From positions 1 through 64,000 of the forward strand of contig JAQNDB010000526.1 in assembly GCA_029204045.2 (NCBI GenBank): 64,000 nucleotides of DNA, written 5' to 3'. The notes beneath the pieces were generated by a model. That model was given only the letters and a program-made list of their open reading frames with translations. It did no database searches and was not told the DNA's origin. The DNA is from Tillandsia leiboldiana. Its lineage: Eukaryota > Streptophyta > Magnoliopsida > Poales > Bromeliaceae. Positions 55,301 through 64,000 of this stretch are shown piece after piece. The stretch's first letter is position 1. Each line of letters begins with the position of its first letter. The position numbers and the translations under genes were made by a program.

Positions 55301-55715
55301 TTTCTCGAATTTCAACCCCTCCTTAATCAACTGAAAACATTCGGTTAGGACCCAAGATGGAAAACCGGAAGGTCGAAGTATCCCCACATAAATAAAATAA
55401 CCCAGTGCCATAAACCGATGAGAATTCCGATCACAGCAGGTTCCCCGTCCAATCGCCTCGAAGAACGTGCCGGCCACTTAACACGGATTCCGATGCGCCA
55501 CTCAAAGGCAAACGCTTTGACCCCCATTTCGGGAGATCCGTAAATCGGAATCCGAATCCGTTCGCTTTGCCGCCCTCCGTTCTTCGAGCTCAATCGCAGA
55601 AAAATACTGGCGGCCCCCGGTCAGTCCATTGCAGAAAACGGTGGAAAGTTTACCTATCAGTCCCGTCAACATAAAAGGGAGGTACACAAGGGCAAGGGAA
55701 CGCCAGGACTCTACA
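52396..55715 (-). repeat. E8 right (5') LTR, 3320 bp
   Basis: Near-identical to the left LTR with the same arrays. Followed by the target-site copy cttac and E7 gag. Confidence 0.95.
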
Positions 55716-56215
55716 CTTACAATCTTAAATTCTGGAATCTTCTCTCCCAGGTTAGCACATGAGTTTTCGATGTCTTGCAATCGTGTATAGTAGTCCGTGA
55801 AAGATTCATTTTCTGCCATCAAGATAGAGTCAAACTTGCTCGTAAGCATTTGCAGTTTCTGAATCTTCACGAGGTTAGTTCCCTCATGTGTAACCTGGAG
55901 AACATCCCAGATTTCTTTCGCAGTCTCATATGCCGAGACGCGAGAGAATTCAGTTTGAGATAAGGCATTAAAAATAGCATTAATTCCCTTGCCATTGTAA
56001 GAAGATGAATCTAACTCTTCCTTGGTCCATTTCGACCTAGGTTTTAAGGTGCGAACATCAGAGATAATTTCAGTTGGATTAGTCCATCCTAATTCAATTG
56101 ATTGCCACACCCTTTCGTCGATGGAAATTAAAAAGGCTTTCATCCGTACTTTCCAGTACGCATAATTTGTTCCATCAAAGAAAGGGGGTCGATTGATGTT
56201 ACCACCTTCAACCAT
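55716..56215 (-). CDS. gag: Sirevirus Gag N-terminal part (E7), split from the rest by E8
   Basis: Starts at 56215 (MVEGGNINRPPFFDGTNYAY); the same N terminus is found in E9 and E1. 166 codons plus two bases up to the E8 target site, matching the frame at 46013. It carries the conserved YWKVRMKAFLISIDERVW and YTRLQDI segments of Ty1/copia Gag. The apparent extension after EFKIV into the E8 LTR is an artefact. Confidence 0.93.
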
Positions 56216-56231
56216 TGTTTACAACCCTATT

Positions 56232-56246
56232 CCCGCTCCGATACCA
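56232..56246 (-). other. Primer-binding site of E7 (one mismatch)
   Basis: The reverse complement reads TGGTATCGGAGCGGG; E1 and E6 have TGGTATCAGAGC, so one base has changed. Confidence 0.85.
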
Positions 56247-56248
56247 CT

Positions 56249-57598
56249 TGATGGTTTATATGTAATATAGATCTAAATAGGGGAAGAAACACCTAGAGGG
56301 GGGTGAATAGGTGTAAACGTATAAACACTCAAAAATCGTTGCGATAAAAAAACCCAATGCGGAAATAAAAATAACACGCAAGATTTTTACGTGGAAAAAC
56401 TCCAAACCGGAGTAAAAAACCACGGGACCGATAACACGGCGAAATCCACTAGAATTAAAACACGTACAAGGTGATTTACCGTACACACTTACGACTCAAC
56501 CTTTTCCATACGCTCCTAGAGGATCTTCTCCGCTCGCTCCACGACGCTTCTCGAATCCACGATCTGCGCCCAACGCCGAATCCACGGCGTCCAACGTCGA
56601 ATCCACGACGTCCGACCGATTCCACGGTCTTCACCCAGTAGCACCCTTCGAATCCACGAACGTGCCTCGCTCCGAATCCACGAGAGCGGTTGAACCTTGA
56701 ATCCACAAGGACACGCGAATCCGCGCGCCGATTTTGGGGTAAATCGTTGTTTTTGGGTGGTGATGATCCGCCGAATACTTAGATCAAGGATAGATAGGAA
56801 ATACCATCTAAGTATTCATTAGTTTGATTCAACTCAAGATGTGAGTATGAAAACCTAGAATCAAACTAATCAATATAGATGAAGAAACATAGAGTAATAT
56901 CTAATGATTTCCTTTCTTCTCTATATGTGGATCTAGGGCCGTATAAGATGATATATTATTTTGACGGCTCTATGTATTATGTGGATTAACCCTAGAAAAA
57001 GAATCATAGGGTCTATTTATAGGTTAGAAACATTTGGAAGGAGATAAGAATCAAAAACCAACTATTTCTGAAAATTTTACGGACGGCCATCCGGATCGGA
57101 TTTGGGCGATCCGGATTGCAGTAGCAAGAAAGACGATTTCCAGAAAAACAATCGTTCGGGATCCGGATCGAAAAGGCCGATCCGGATCGTTCATACAGTT
57201 TCACCAAACATCAACGTTCGGGATCCGGATTGCAAACCCTGATCCGGATCGTGCAAGCAAAAAGGTAAAACTAGTGTTCGGGATCCGGATCATGAAATGC
57301 TGCGATCCGGATTGAACCAGTGTATGAACGAACACCCTTCGGGATCCGGATTGGAATGTACGATCCGGATCCTGAACATGTCCCATGTCCAGTTTTTGAT
57401 TTTTATGCAATGAAAAATTCTTCCAGGTGTTTCTACACTACAAGAAGTATTCGGATCACCAATAATCTTTAGTTAAACATACCTGATCTTTTTGAATTCT
57501 TCTTTCTTGAGATTGAGTTAAATGATCCAACCTTCTTCACCTTCAATCTTCAAGACTTGAACCTTTCACGAAACTACGCCAACTCAAAATCCGTAACA
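56249..57598 (-). repeat. E7 right (5') LTR, 1350 bp
   Basis: Bounded by primer site and target-site copy gcttg (57599-57603). TATA at 57013-57020 (minus), hairpin units at about 56548-56735, palindrome pairs at 57089-57371. Confidence 0.95.
57089..57371. promoter_or_regulatory. GATCCGGATC palindrome pairs in the E7 U3
   Basis: Pairs start at 57089/57108, 57160/57179, 57222/57241, 57282/57304 and 57343/57362: 19 bp within pairs (22 once) and 71, 62, 60 and 61 bp between pairs. Upstream of the TATA box in transcription order. Confidence 0.7.
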
Positions 57599-57603
57599 GC
57601 TTG

Positions 57604-58459
57604 CGCCGCGTGGCCCGAGCTGGTCAGCGAGGTAGGTGGCGGCCGCCAATGGAGGGCCGCCACGTGGCGCCCGCGTGCGCCACGTCGGCGCCGTGGTCGC
57701 CACGCTAGCCGGCGCCTGCCCGCCGCCGCCTGCCACCCGCACGCGCACAGTGACGCGCCCAATCCCCGCGCGCCACGTGTCAGGCCCCCGCGTCCGCTGC
57801 GCCCGGTGCACACACTCCGTGCACCCGCCGAACCACATACTGCCACGTGTCCACCTCTCAGCCAATAGGAAACCGCCACGTGGCACCCACCAGTCCACAC
57901 ACCGCGCGCCTGCCCGCGCACCCCCGCGTGCGCCGCGTCCACTGCACCGACCCAACGAAGAGATGCCACGTGTCCCCGCCGGTCCACCGTACACCCGCGC
58001 GCTCTCCCGTGAATCGAGCGCGCTGCGCCCGCCAATCCGGCGCTGCCACGTGGCCGCCCCGCCGGTCCACTGCACCAGCGCTCCACTCCGTGGACCGGGA
58101 CGCGTGCGCCGGCCAATCCGCGGCTGCCACGTGTCCCCTGGCGGGTCCACGGCTCCTCCATGCACCAAAACACACCAGAAACTTCCGGGTCTCCGTTTTT
58201 AGGCGTCCAGGCTCAGAAAGATACATGTAAATAGCCGTTTTCCATTGTTTTTCCGCGGTGAATCCAAATACGGCCTCCGTTTTACACAAAACCACTTCTA
58301 AAATTCGACGGGGGTATCCGAATACACTCGGGATCCATTCAACGCACTGAGTCCATTTCTTGAGTCCGATACACACCCAAACACTTCCATCTCCCAAGAT
58401 AGTCCACTAGAAGCCTCTGATCAAGCTGTAACCCTCCAATGAAGATCTGGGTCACCACA
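57604..58459 (-). mobile_element. LTR-E: 5' (U3) part of a gypsy LTR, minus strand
   Basis: Its right end reads ..gatctgggtcaccaca, the inverse of the E10 start TGTGGTGACCC; the next bases gtcac may be its target copy. It contains seven CACGTG sites (57661, 57774, 57844, 57877, 57967, 58047, 58128) amid ccaatc and ggtccac words. The left part is cut off at 36846. Long frames on both strands are GC-composition artefacts. Confidence 0.7.
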
Positions 58460-59005
58460 GTCACCGCCGCCGCCAAGAGCAGCAGAGCTCTCTCTCTCTC
58501 TACACGCTATTTAAAGACGGGATTTAAAATCGGGTGTTTAAACACGTGATTTCAAATCGCGTGTTCAACTTGATCCAACTCAGACTCCCCCCTCACGTGG
58601 CGTGCACACGTGGCGAACAGTTGGCACCCATAGGGTCATTTTCGTAAATACAAAATTTGTAGGGCTATTTTCAAAAATATAAATTTTTAGAGGATCATTT
58701 TCAAAAAAAGCCCACAACATGTCGTTCTTTACTATTTGGCAGACGGTGATTTCCAATCAAATCTTATTTTGATGTCTAAATAAAACGTAATATGATATAT
58801 CCGGTATTAATTTAATATAACATAACATGTAATATAATATTACCATAATTTATAATATTGAAATAGCCTAATTATATATTTAATGATAATTTATTATTAT
58901 CTAAACATTAATCACTCTAAAATTAAAGGAAAAAATTATTGTTTGTTATAAAAAAAAGGGGTTAATTGCATACAGGTCCCTGCAAATATGTCGAATAGCA
59001 AATAT
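58460..59005. other. Host or old-repeat sequence, AT-rich, no gene seen
   Basis: Begins with gtcaccgccgccgcc and a short CT run (about 58487-58502), then AT-rich DNA with agggtcattttcgtaaata-like words and ttaattgcatacaggtccct, both reminiscent of common plant MITE-type repeats. Ends at the E9 target site (aatat, 59001-59005). It is the best candidate for non-LTR sequence in the window. Confidence 0.4.
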
Positions 59006-59582
59006 TGTTACGGAATTTAAGTTGGCGTATTTCGTGAATTCGGTTAAGTCTTGAAGATTGAAGGTAAAGAAGGTTGGATCATATAACTCAATCTCAAGAA
59101 AGAAGAATTCAAAAGGATCAGGTATGTTTAACTTAATATCTTTGGTGATCTGAATACTTCTTATAGTGTAGAAACACTTGGATGAACTTGAAATTGCATA
59201 AATATCAAAAACTGGACATGGGACATGTTCAGGATCCGGATCAGACTCTTCAATCCGGATCCCGAAGGTTGTTCGTTCATACACAAGTTCAATCCGGATC
59301 GCAGCCTCTTTTGATCCGGATCCCGAACACAGGTTTTACCATAATTTATGAACGATCCGGATCAGGCTTTCCAACCCGGATCCCGAACGTTGGTGTTTGG
59401 TGAAACTGTATGAACGATCCGGATCAGGCACTTCGATCCGGATCCCGAACCTTGGTTTTTCTGGAAACTGTTTTTCTCGCTACTGCAATCCGGATCGCCG
59501 AAACTCTGATCCGGATCGTCGTCATGTAAAATTCCAGAAAAGGATAGTTTTTGATTCTTATCTCTTTCCAAGGGTTTCTAAC

Positions 59583-59590
59583 CTATAAAT
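59583..59590 (+). promoter_or_regulatory. TATA box of the E9 LTR
   Basis: tataaata in the context cctataaatagaccc, conserved across all Sirevirus LTRs here. Transcription would start about 25-35 bp downstream, placing the hairpin array in the RNA leader. Confidence 0.75.
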
Positions 59591-59865
59591 AGACCCTATG
59601 ATTCATTTTTCTAGGGTAAGCCGTTAATCCAAAAAGCCGTCATAATCAAATATACGGCCTAAGATCCACATATAGAGAAGAAAGGAAATCAATAGATATT
59701 ATCCTATGTTTCTTCATCTATATTGATTGATTTGATTATAGGTTTCATACTCATATTTTGAGTAGAATCAAATCAATGAATACTTAGATGGTATTTCCGA
59801 TCTATCTCTAATCTAAGTATTCGGCGGATCATCACCACCCAAAAATCAACGATTTATCCCAAATC

Positions 59866-60040
59866 GGCGCGTGGACTCGCGTGGCCTTGTGGATTCAAGG
59901 TGCAACTGCTCTCGTGGATTCGGAGCGAGGTACGTTCGTGGATTCGAAGCGTGCTACTGGGTGAAGACCGTGGATTCGGTCAGACGTCGTGGACTCGACG
60001 TTGGACGCCGTGGATTCGGCGTTGGACGCAGATCGTGGAT
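59866..60040 (+). repeat. Variable-stem, constant-loop hairpin array (E9 LTR leader)
   Basis: Units in order: CGCG/CGCG, CCTTG/CAAGG, GCTC-CG/CG-GAGC (one bulge), TTCG/CGAA, GACCG/CGGTC, ACGTCG/CGACGT, ACGCCG/CGGCGT, and a decayed last one. The six bases between stem arms are always TGGATT or TGGACT, with a G-C closing pair. Confidence 0.8.
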
Positions 60041-60347
60041 TCAAGAAGCGTTGCGGAGCGAGCGGAGAAGATCAACTAGGAGCGTATGGAAAAAGGATGA
60101 GTCGTCTGTGAGTACGGTATATCACCTTTGTAAGTGTTATAATTCTAGTGGATTTCACCGTGTTATCGATCCCGTGGTTTTTTACTCCGGTTTGGAGTTT
60201 TCCACATAAAAATCTTGCGTGTTATTTTTATTTCCGCATTGGGTTTTATTGCGCAACGATTTTTGAGTGTTTAAACGTTTACACCTATTCACCCCCCTCT
60301 AGGTGTTTTTTCCCCTATTTAGATCATTATTAACATAACCCAACAAG

Positions 60348-60362
60348 TGGTATCAGAGAGGG
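60348..60362 (+). other. Primer-binding site of E9 (initiator Met-tRNA)
   Basis: TGGTATCAGAGAGGG, two bases after the LTR end at 60345. Confidence 0.93.
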
Positions 60363-60378
60363 AATAGGGTTGTAAACA

Positions 60379-61495
60379 ATGGTTGAAGGTGGAAATATCA
60401 ACAGACCCCCATTCTTCGATGGAACAAATTATGCGTATTGGAAAGTACGGATGAAAGCCTTTTTAATTTCCATCGACGAACGGGTGTGGCAGTCAATTGA
60501 ATTAGGATGGTCTAATCCAACTGAAATTATTGCTGATATTCGCACCATCAAACCTAGGTCGAAATGGACCAAGGAAGAGATAGACTTTTCTTCTTACAAT
60601 GGCAAAGGGATTAATGCTCTATTTAATGCTTTGTCTCAAATAGAGTTCTCTCGCGTCTCGGCATGTGAGACTGCGAAAGAAATCTGGGATGTTCTTCAAG
60701 TTACGCATGAGGGAACTAACCTTGTGAAGATTCAGAAACTGCAAATGCTTACGAGCAAGTTTGACTCTATTTTCATGGCAGAAAATGAATCATTCACAGA
60801 CTATTACACACGATTGCAAGATATCGTAAACTCATGTTCTAACTTGGGAGAGAAGATTCCAGAATTTAAAGTTGTAAGAAAAATACTAAGAACTCTTCCT
60901 GAAAGATTTCGTTCCAAGGTTACAGCCATTGAAACTATTAAACACCCGGACGAAATCCGTGTAGAAGAATTAGTTGGTTCATTACAAACTTATGAAATGA
61001 CATTTCCTACTAACTATTCTTCTGGAAAAGCATCTACTTCTAAGTCTTCAGGTTATGCGTTGAAAACAACAAAAGAAGAAGACGCGGATTCATCCTCCTC
61101 AGACGATGACGAGAATCTATCTATGGAGGACTTTGAGAAGCAGCTTGCTCTCTTGACAAGAAATTTTCGCCGAAACTTCCGAAGGGGTAATTCAAGTAAA
61201 ACTCCATCCTCCGGAAAGTGGAAGAAAGGCAAAGGTTTTTCAAGCCAAAAGTCAAGAAAGCAAGAAAGCTTTTCAAAGGACAAGAAAAGCTCAGAAGGAC
61301 AAGTCCAATGCTTCAAGTGCCGAGGATACGGCCATATCTCAACGGAATGTCCAAATAAGAATCCGTCCAAGAAGAAGGCGATGCAAGCCGTCACTTGGGA
61401 TGACACCTCATCGTCAAATGAGTCATCTTCAAGTGATGAAGAAGAGACCGCAACGGCGTTCCACGCGTCCACATCTTCACCCTTCATGTGCTTAA
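60379..61495 (+). pseudogene. gag: Sirevirus Gag, truncated by E10 (E9)
   Basis: Open for about 372 codons from 60379 (MVEGGNINRPPFFDGTNYAY). Contains the N-terminal Gag domain, a Ser/Asp-rich acidic stretch (DADSSSSDDDEN), a basic segment, the first knuckle CFKCRGYGHISTEC (about residues 312-325) and a second Ser-rich stretch. The tryptophan and stop at its end come from the E10 LTR. The coiled-coil region, second knuckle and pol lie beyond the insertion, outside the window. Confidence 0.92.
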
Positions 61496-64000
61496 TGTGG
61501 TGACCCTGATCCCCGTGTGGCTTCTCCCATGAACCGTGGTGTAGAACACCTAGTGTTGGTGTATTTGGTCCATAGTGCATCAAAGGGATGCCACGGATGG
61601 ACCCTGTGTGATATCCACAGCTGGATTGGCCTTCGGCTGCATTTGCCGAATTTTCGGATTTGTTTTGGGCCAAACAGAGGGTGGATTTGGATTCAGCGCG
61701 GAAAAACGCTTGAAAACGGCTATTTGCTTGTTTGATTTGGAGTCCGGATGCCCAAAAACGGACCCCCGGAAGTTTTCGCTGAATTTCGGTGCATGGGAGG
61801 GGCCATGGACCGCCGGCTGCCACGTGGCGGCTTGTGATTGGGCCGGTCCGCAGCGCTCGGTCCACAGAGGGGAGCGGCTGGGTGCACGGACCCGGCGCAG
61901 GGACACGTGGCGCCGCCTGATTGGCGGGCTCGTGAGGCGCGGTCCACAGGGTTTGCGCGGCGGTGCATGGACCGGGGCGGGGGGACACGTGGCATCCCCC
62001 GGTTGGTCGGTGCACGCGGCGCGGTCCACGGAACCTGAATTGGGTGCGTGGACCGGGTGCACTGGACACGTGTCGTCATGCCATTCGCGGGCTCACGAGG
62101 CGCGGTGCACCGGGTCGCGGTCGGGCGCCTCGGGGCGCGTGCGTGGCAGGCGGCCAGTGCGGCGCCTGCCCGCACGTGTGACCGCGACAGTGGCAGGGCC
62201 ACGTGTCGCCCTACCACTGGCGGGCGCCACCTACCCGGTTTGACCGGGTAGGTGCCACGCGGCGGCACCACACGCGCCCCGCACAGCTGTTTGCTGTGCG
62301 GGACACGTGTCGGTCACCGGGAGTGCCACGTGGCCACTCCCGGCGCGCCCCGCACAGCTGTTTGCTGTGCGGGTGACGTGGCGGCACCAAATTTTTCCGG
62401 GCGGCTACAGTAACCCGCCTCTGCGCCCGGATTCGGGCGCCCGAAACTTCGGGTGCGCCCGAAAGTGGGGACCTTTTGGGGATTTCTTCATTTGTTTTTC
62501 TGCTGCCTATTTAAAGGCCGAGCTCCCTTCCTCTTCGGCTTTTTGGCATTTCTGAGCGTCAAACCGAGGAGAGTTCTTCACCAAAGTTGATCCTCTCTCT
62601 GTCAAGCTTCCATCTGCAGAGTTTGGGGATTTTTGGGGGCACGCTTTTCGAGATTCTCTTTTTCTTGGCTCGGCGCGACGTTCTTTCTTCGGTGCTTCTT
62701 CCGTCGCTCTTCGGTGTACGAGCTCCCCCGACCTACTCTGACGATCTTTTTGAGCGATTTCTTCGCTGCTGGATTCGTAACAGGTGAGGCTACGATTTTG
62801 GGTTTCACGCACATTTTCTGATTTCGCGTTTTCCGAGGTGTTTTCTCGTGCTCATTGGGACCCTTCTTGCTGTGAGTTTGTGGTGAGGACAGCAGCTTCT
62901 TTTGAGGATATCTTCGCGCACAGATCTCGGATCAGAACGTGCTTATAGACTTTTTTCATCTACGCGACGCAAGGATCATCATATATTTTTCTGGGAATTT
63001 TTGGAGACCATCCCGAAGGTATACACTTTTCCTTTTATCTGTACGAGGGTTTACAGTTGAATGGTTTTGGGATTATGCGCACCGATACTGTGGAATTTAT
63101 AACTTGGCCTACGGTGCTCGGAATTGGACGTGCAGGTACCCGTTTCGAAGCTATCGACGCGAGGATCGCTGTGGTATTTTTCTCAGAATTTTTGGAGTTC
63201 GTTTTACAGGTGAAAATTTCGCAGCAAGTGGACTGTTTCCAGCAGATTTGTAAAACCTGGATTTTATTGGATTTAAAGTATAACTGTAGCCTTATGTTGT
63301 ACCCAGGAGGGATTGTGGACTGTGCTGGACCTGTTGGACCTTGAGTTGTTATTTTTCTGGTTTTCTCAGCTGTACGACTCCGGACAGTTAGCGCCTTCAG
63401 GTGGGTGGCTTGCTTTCAAGATCTATGGACTGTACTCTAATTCTATGGATATAGAATCATGCATGATAGGGATTGGACTTGGGTAGTATGCTAGAAATAG
63501 GAATTGTTGTTCCTAGTATTATCTGTTGATCTTGTGATCTTTTACTTTCTTCTATCATGTTAAATATTCGTTATCTTGGAACCTGACCTAGCACCCCCGT
63601 CATATGTTGCATGTGTAACCAGACCAGTAGAAAACCCTCACTTGGGCTAGGGTTATTTATGCTTAGACATCCACACTTTATGTTTCATTCCTGGACTTAG
63701 TGTTATCCTCGCCCGGGTAGTGGGCCGAGCGGTCGGGACATCTTTTTAGTGTGGGATGCATTTGCACTCGTGCTTGGGGGCAGAGTGGAGTCTGGTAGAT
63801 GTAGTGGATCGCTTGTCCGTACCGGGAACCGTTTGAGATAAACGGTGGTCCCGAGAGGTCTTGTTTTCCCCTGTTGGGGTTGTCGCCACTGTGTCAGTGG
63901 TAGTAGTATACTAGTGTAGCCGAACCTAGAACCCTTTTCGACATACACATGATTTTAGTCTACCAATGTTTTCTTCCAAGCATCGAAGGGCCGCTAGAGT
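61496..64000 (+). mobile_element. E10: Ty3/gypsy LTR (LTR-C type), plus strand, continues past the window
   Basis: Begins TGTGGTGACCC directly after gag sequence (cttaa, 61491-61495, is the likely target copy). U3 carries a G-box array (61821-62332) and two copies of gcacagctgtttgctgtgcg (62280 and 62351); TATA-like ctatttaaag is at 62508-62517; five donor-like CAG/GT or AAG/GT sites follow (62781-63400). The part from 63560 matches the reverse complement of E3 at 6780-7050. No coding sequence. Confidence 0.85.
61821..62332. promoter_or_regulatory. G-box (CACGTG) array with about 82-bp period in E10 U3
   Basis: CACGTG at 61821, 61904, 61986 and 62067 (steps of 83, 82, 81), then 62173, 62200, 62304 and 62327. 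Repeats also carry gattgg/ggttgg (CCAAT-like) and ggtccac words. G-boxes bind plant bZIP/bHLH factors; the array sits upstream of the TATA-like box. Confidence 0.65.

Larger units (their letters stand above)
46019..55715 (-). mobile_element. E8: deletion-derived Ty3/gypsy element (chromovirus-like), 9.7 kb, minus strand
   Basis: LTRs 46019-49335 (3317 bp) and 52396-55715 (3320 bp), target duplication cttac (46014-46018 and 55716-55720) inside E7 gag. The primer site next to the right LTR gives minus orientation. About two dozen LTR differences by eye (about 0.7%), so it is younger than E7. The internal region is only 3.06 kb and holds short pieces of gag, protease, RT, RNase H and integrase in the normal order, so the element is non-autonomous. 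Confidence 0.95.
36925..57598 (-). mobile_element. E7: Sirevirus with complete gag-pol and a third ORF, minus strand
   Basis: LTRs 36925-38273 (1349 bp) and 56249-57598 (1350 bp), target duplication gcttg (36920-36924 and 57599-57603). E8 is inserted in gag at 46019. Without E8 the element is about 11 kb. In transcription order: 5' LTR, primer site, gag-pol frame, non-coding block, palindrome pairs, third ORF, purine tracts, 3' LTR. The LTRs differ at about 20 sites by eye (about 1.5%), older than E8. The gag-pol frame keeps all catalytic motifs, so E7 was probably competent until E8 inserted. Confidence 0.95.
59006..60345 (+). repeat. E9 5' LTR, 1340 bp
   Basis: Starts TGTTACGGAATTTAAGTTGG, ends ..cataacccaaca. 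U3 palindrome pairs at 59233-59519, TATA (tataaata) at 59583-59590, hairpin array 59866-60040, and the U5 block cacctattcacccccctc near 60284. Confidence 0.95.
59006..61495 (+). mobile_element. E9: 5' part of a Sirevirus (subfamily 1), plus strand
   Basis: LTR, primer site and gag, interrupted by E10 at 61496 inside gag; the rest lies beyond the window. Close in sequence to E7 and E1. The expected left target-site copy is aatat (59001-59005). Confidence 0.92.

Noticed and set aside
57574..58397. Several 120-200 codon frames on both strands as genes
   Set aside because: Overlapping frames in GC-rich LTR U3 repeats with no family resemblance.

Overview
The window is a stretch of plant nuclear heterochromatin, almost certainly from a flowering plant. 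It is built entirely of nested LTR retrotransposons; I recognise no host gene, tRNA or rRNA gene. Two groups dominate. The first is Ty1/copia elements of the Sirevirus type: LTRs of 1.26-1.38 kb, an initiator-Met-tRNA primer site, a Gag with two CCHC knuckles, purine tracts of the form AAAGGGGGAGA, and in one copy an extra ORF after pol. The second is Ty3/gypsy elements with LTRs of 3.3-4.3 kb whose 3' ends read GGGGCGTGACA; their remnants look like Tekay/Del-type chromoviruses. Element names E0-E10 and LTR-A to LTR-E are mine. All identity figures are by-eye counts.

Layout. 1-729: end of a gypsy LTR (E0, LTR-A) lying inside a decayed minus-strand Sirevirus (E1, 730-4296). E1 sits in a gypsy LTR-B (E2, 4297-9318), which is itself split by a solo LTR-C (E3, 5386-8877, TSD cccgc). 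9319-11316: unclassified. 11317-11813: 5' part of a Sirevirus LTR, fused by an apparent deletion to a truncated plus-strand gypsy LTR-D (11814-12946 and 23737-24753). LTR-D is split by a 10.8-kb non-coding gypsy derivative (E4, 12947-23731, TSD gtact). 24754-35026: a plus-strand gag-only Sirevirus (E5) carrying a complete minus-strand gag-only relative (E6, 26483-32886, TSD aaatt). 35027-36924: LTR pieces. 36925-57598: a minus-strand Sirevirus (E7, TSD gcttg) with a fully motif-intact gag-pol and a third ORF, split by a gypsy element (E8, 46019-55715, TSD cttac). 57604-58459: gypsy LTR piece. 58460-59005: AT-rich sequence. 59006-61495: 5' end of a plus-strand Sirevirus (E9). From 61496 to the end: a plus-strand gypsy LTR (E10, LTR-C type).

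How the parts relate. E7 carries the only complete set of catalytic domains (Gag, protease, integrase, RT, RNase H), so E7-like elements are the obvious helpers for E5/E6, which keep LTRs, PBS, gag, purine tracts and a shared non-coding block but no pol. E4 and E8 would likewise depend on an autonomous gypsy element not present here. LTR divergence agrees with nesting: E7 (about 1.5%) is older than E8 inside it (about 0.7%); E6 and E4 (about 0.2%) are the youngest.

Most unusual are non-coding arrays in the Sirevirus LTRs. Upstream of the TATA box is a ruler-like series of paired 10-bp palindromes (19 bp within a pair, about 61 bp between pairs) whose sequence, but not spacing, has switched in one subfamily. 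Downstream, in the predicted RNA leader, is a run of short hairpins with an invariant TGGAYT loop and stems that all differ yet stay complementary. The E7 third ORF is preceded by the same palindrome pairs and what looks like a leader intron.
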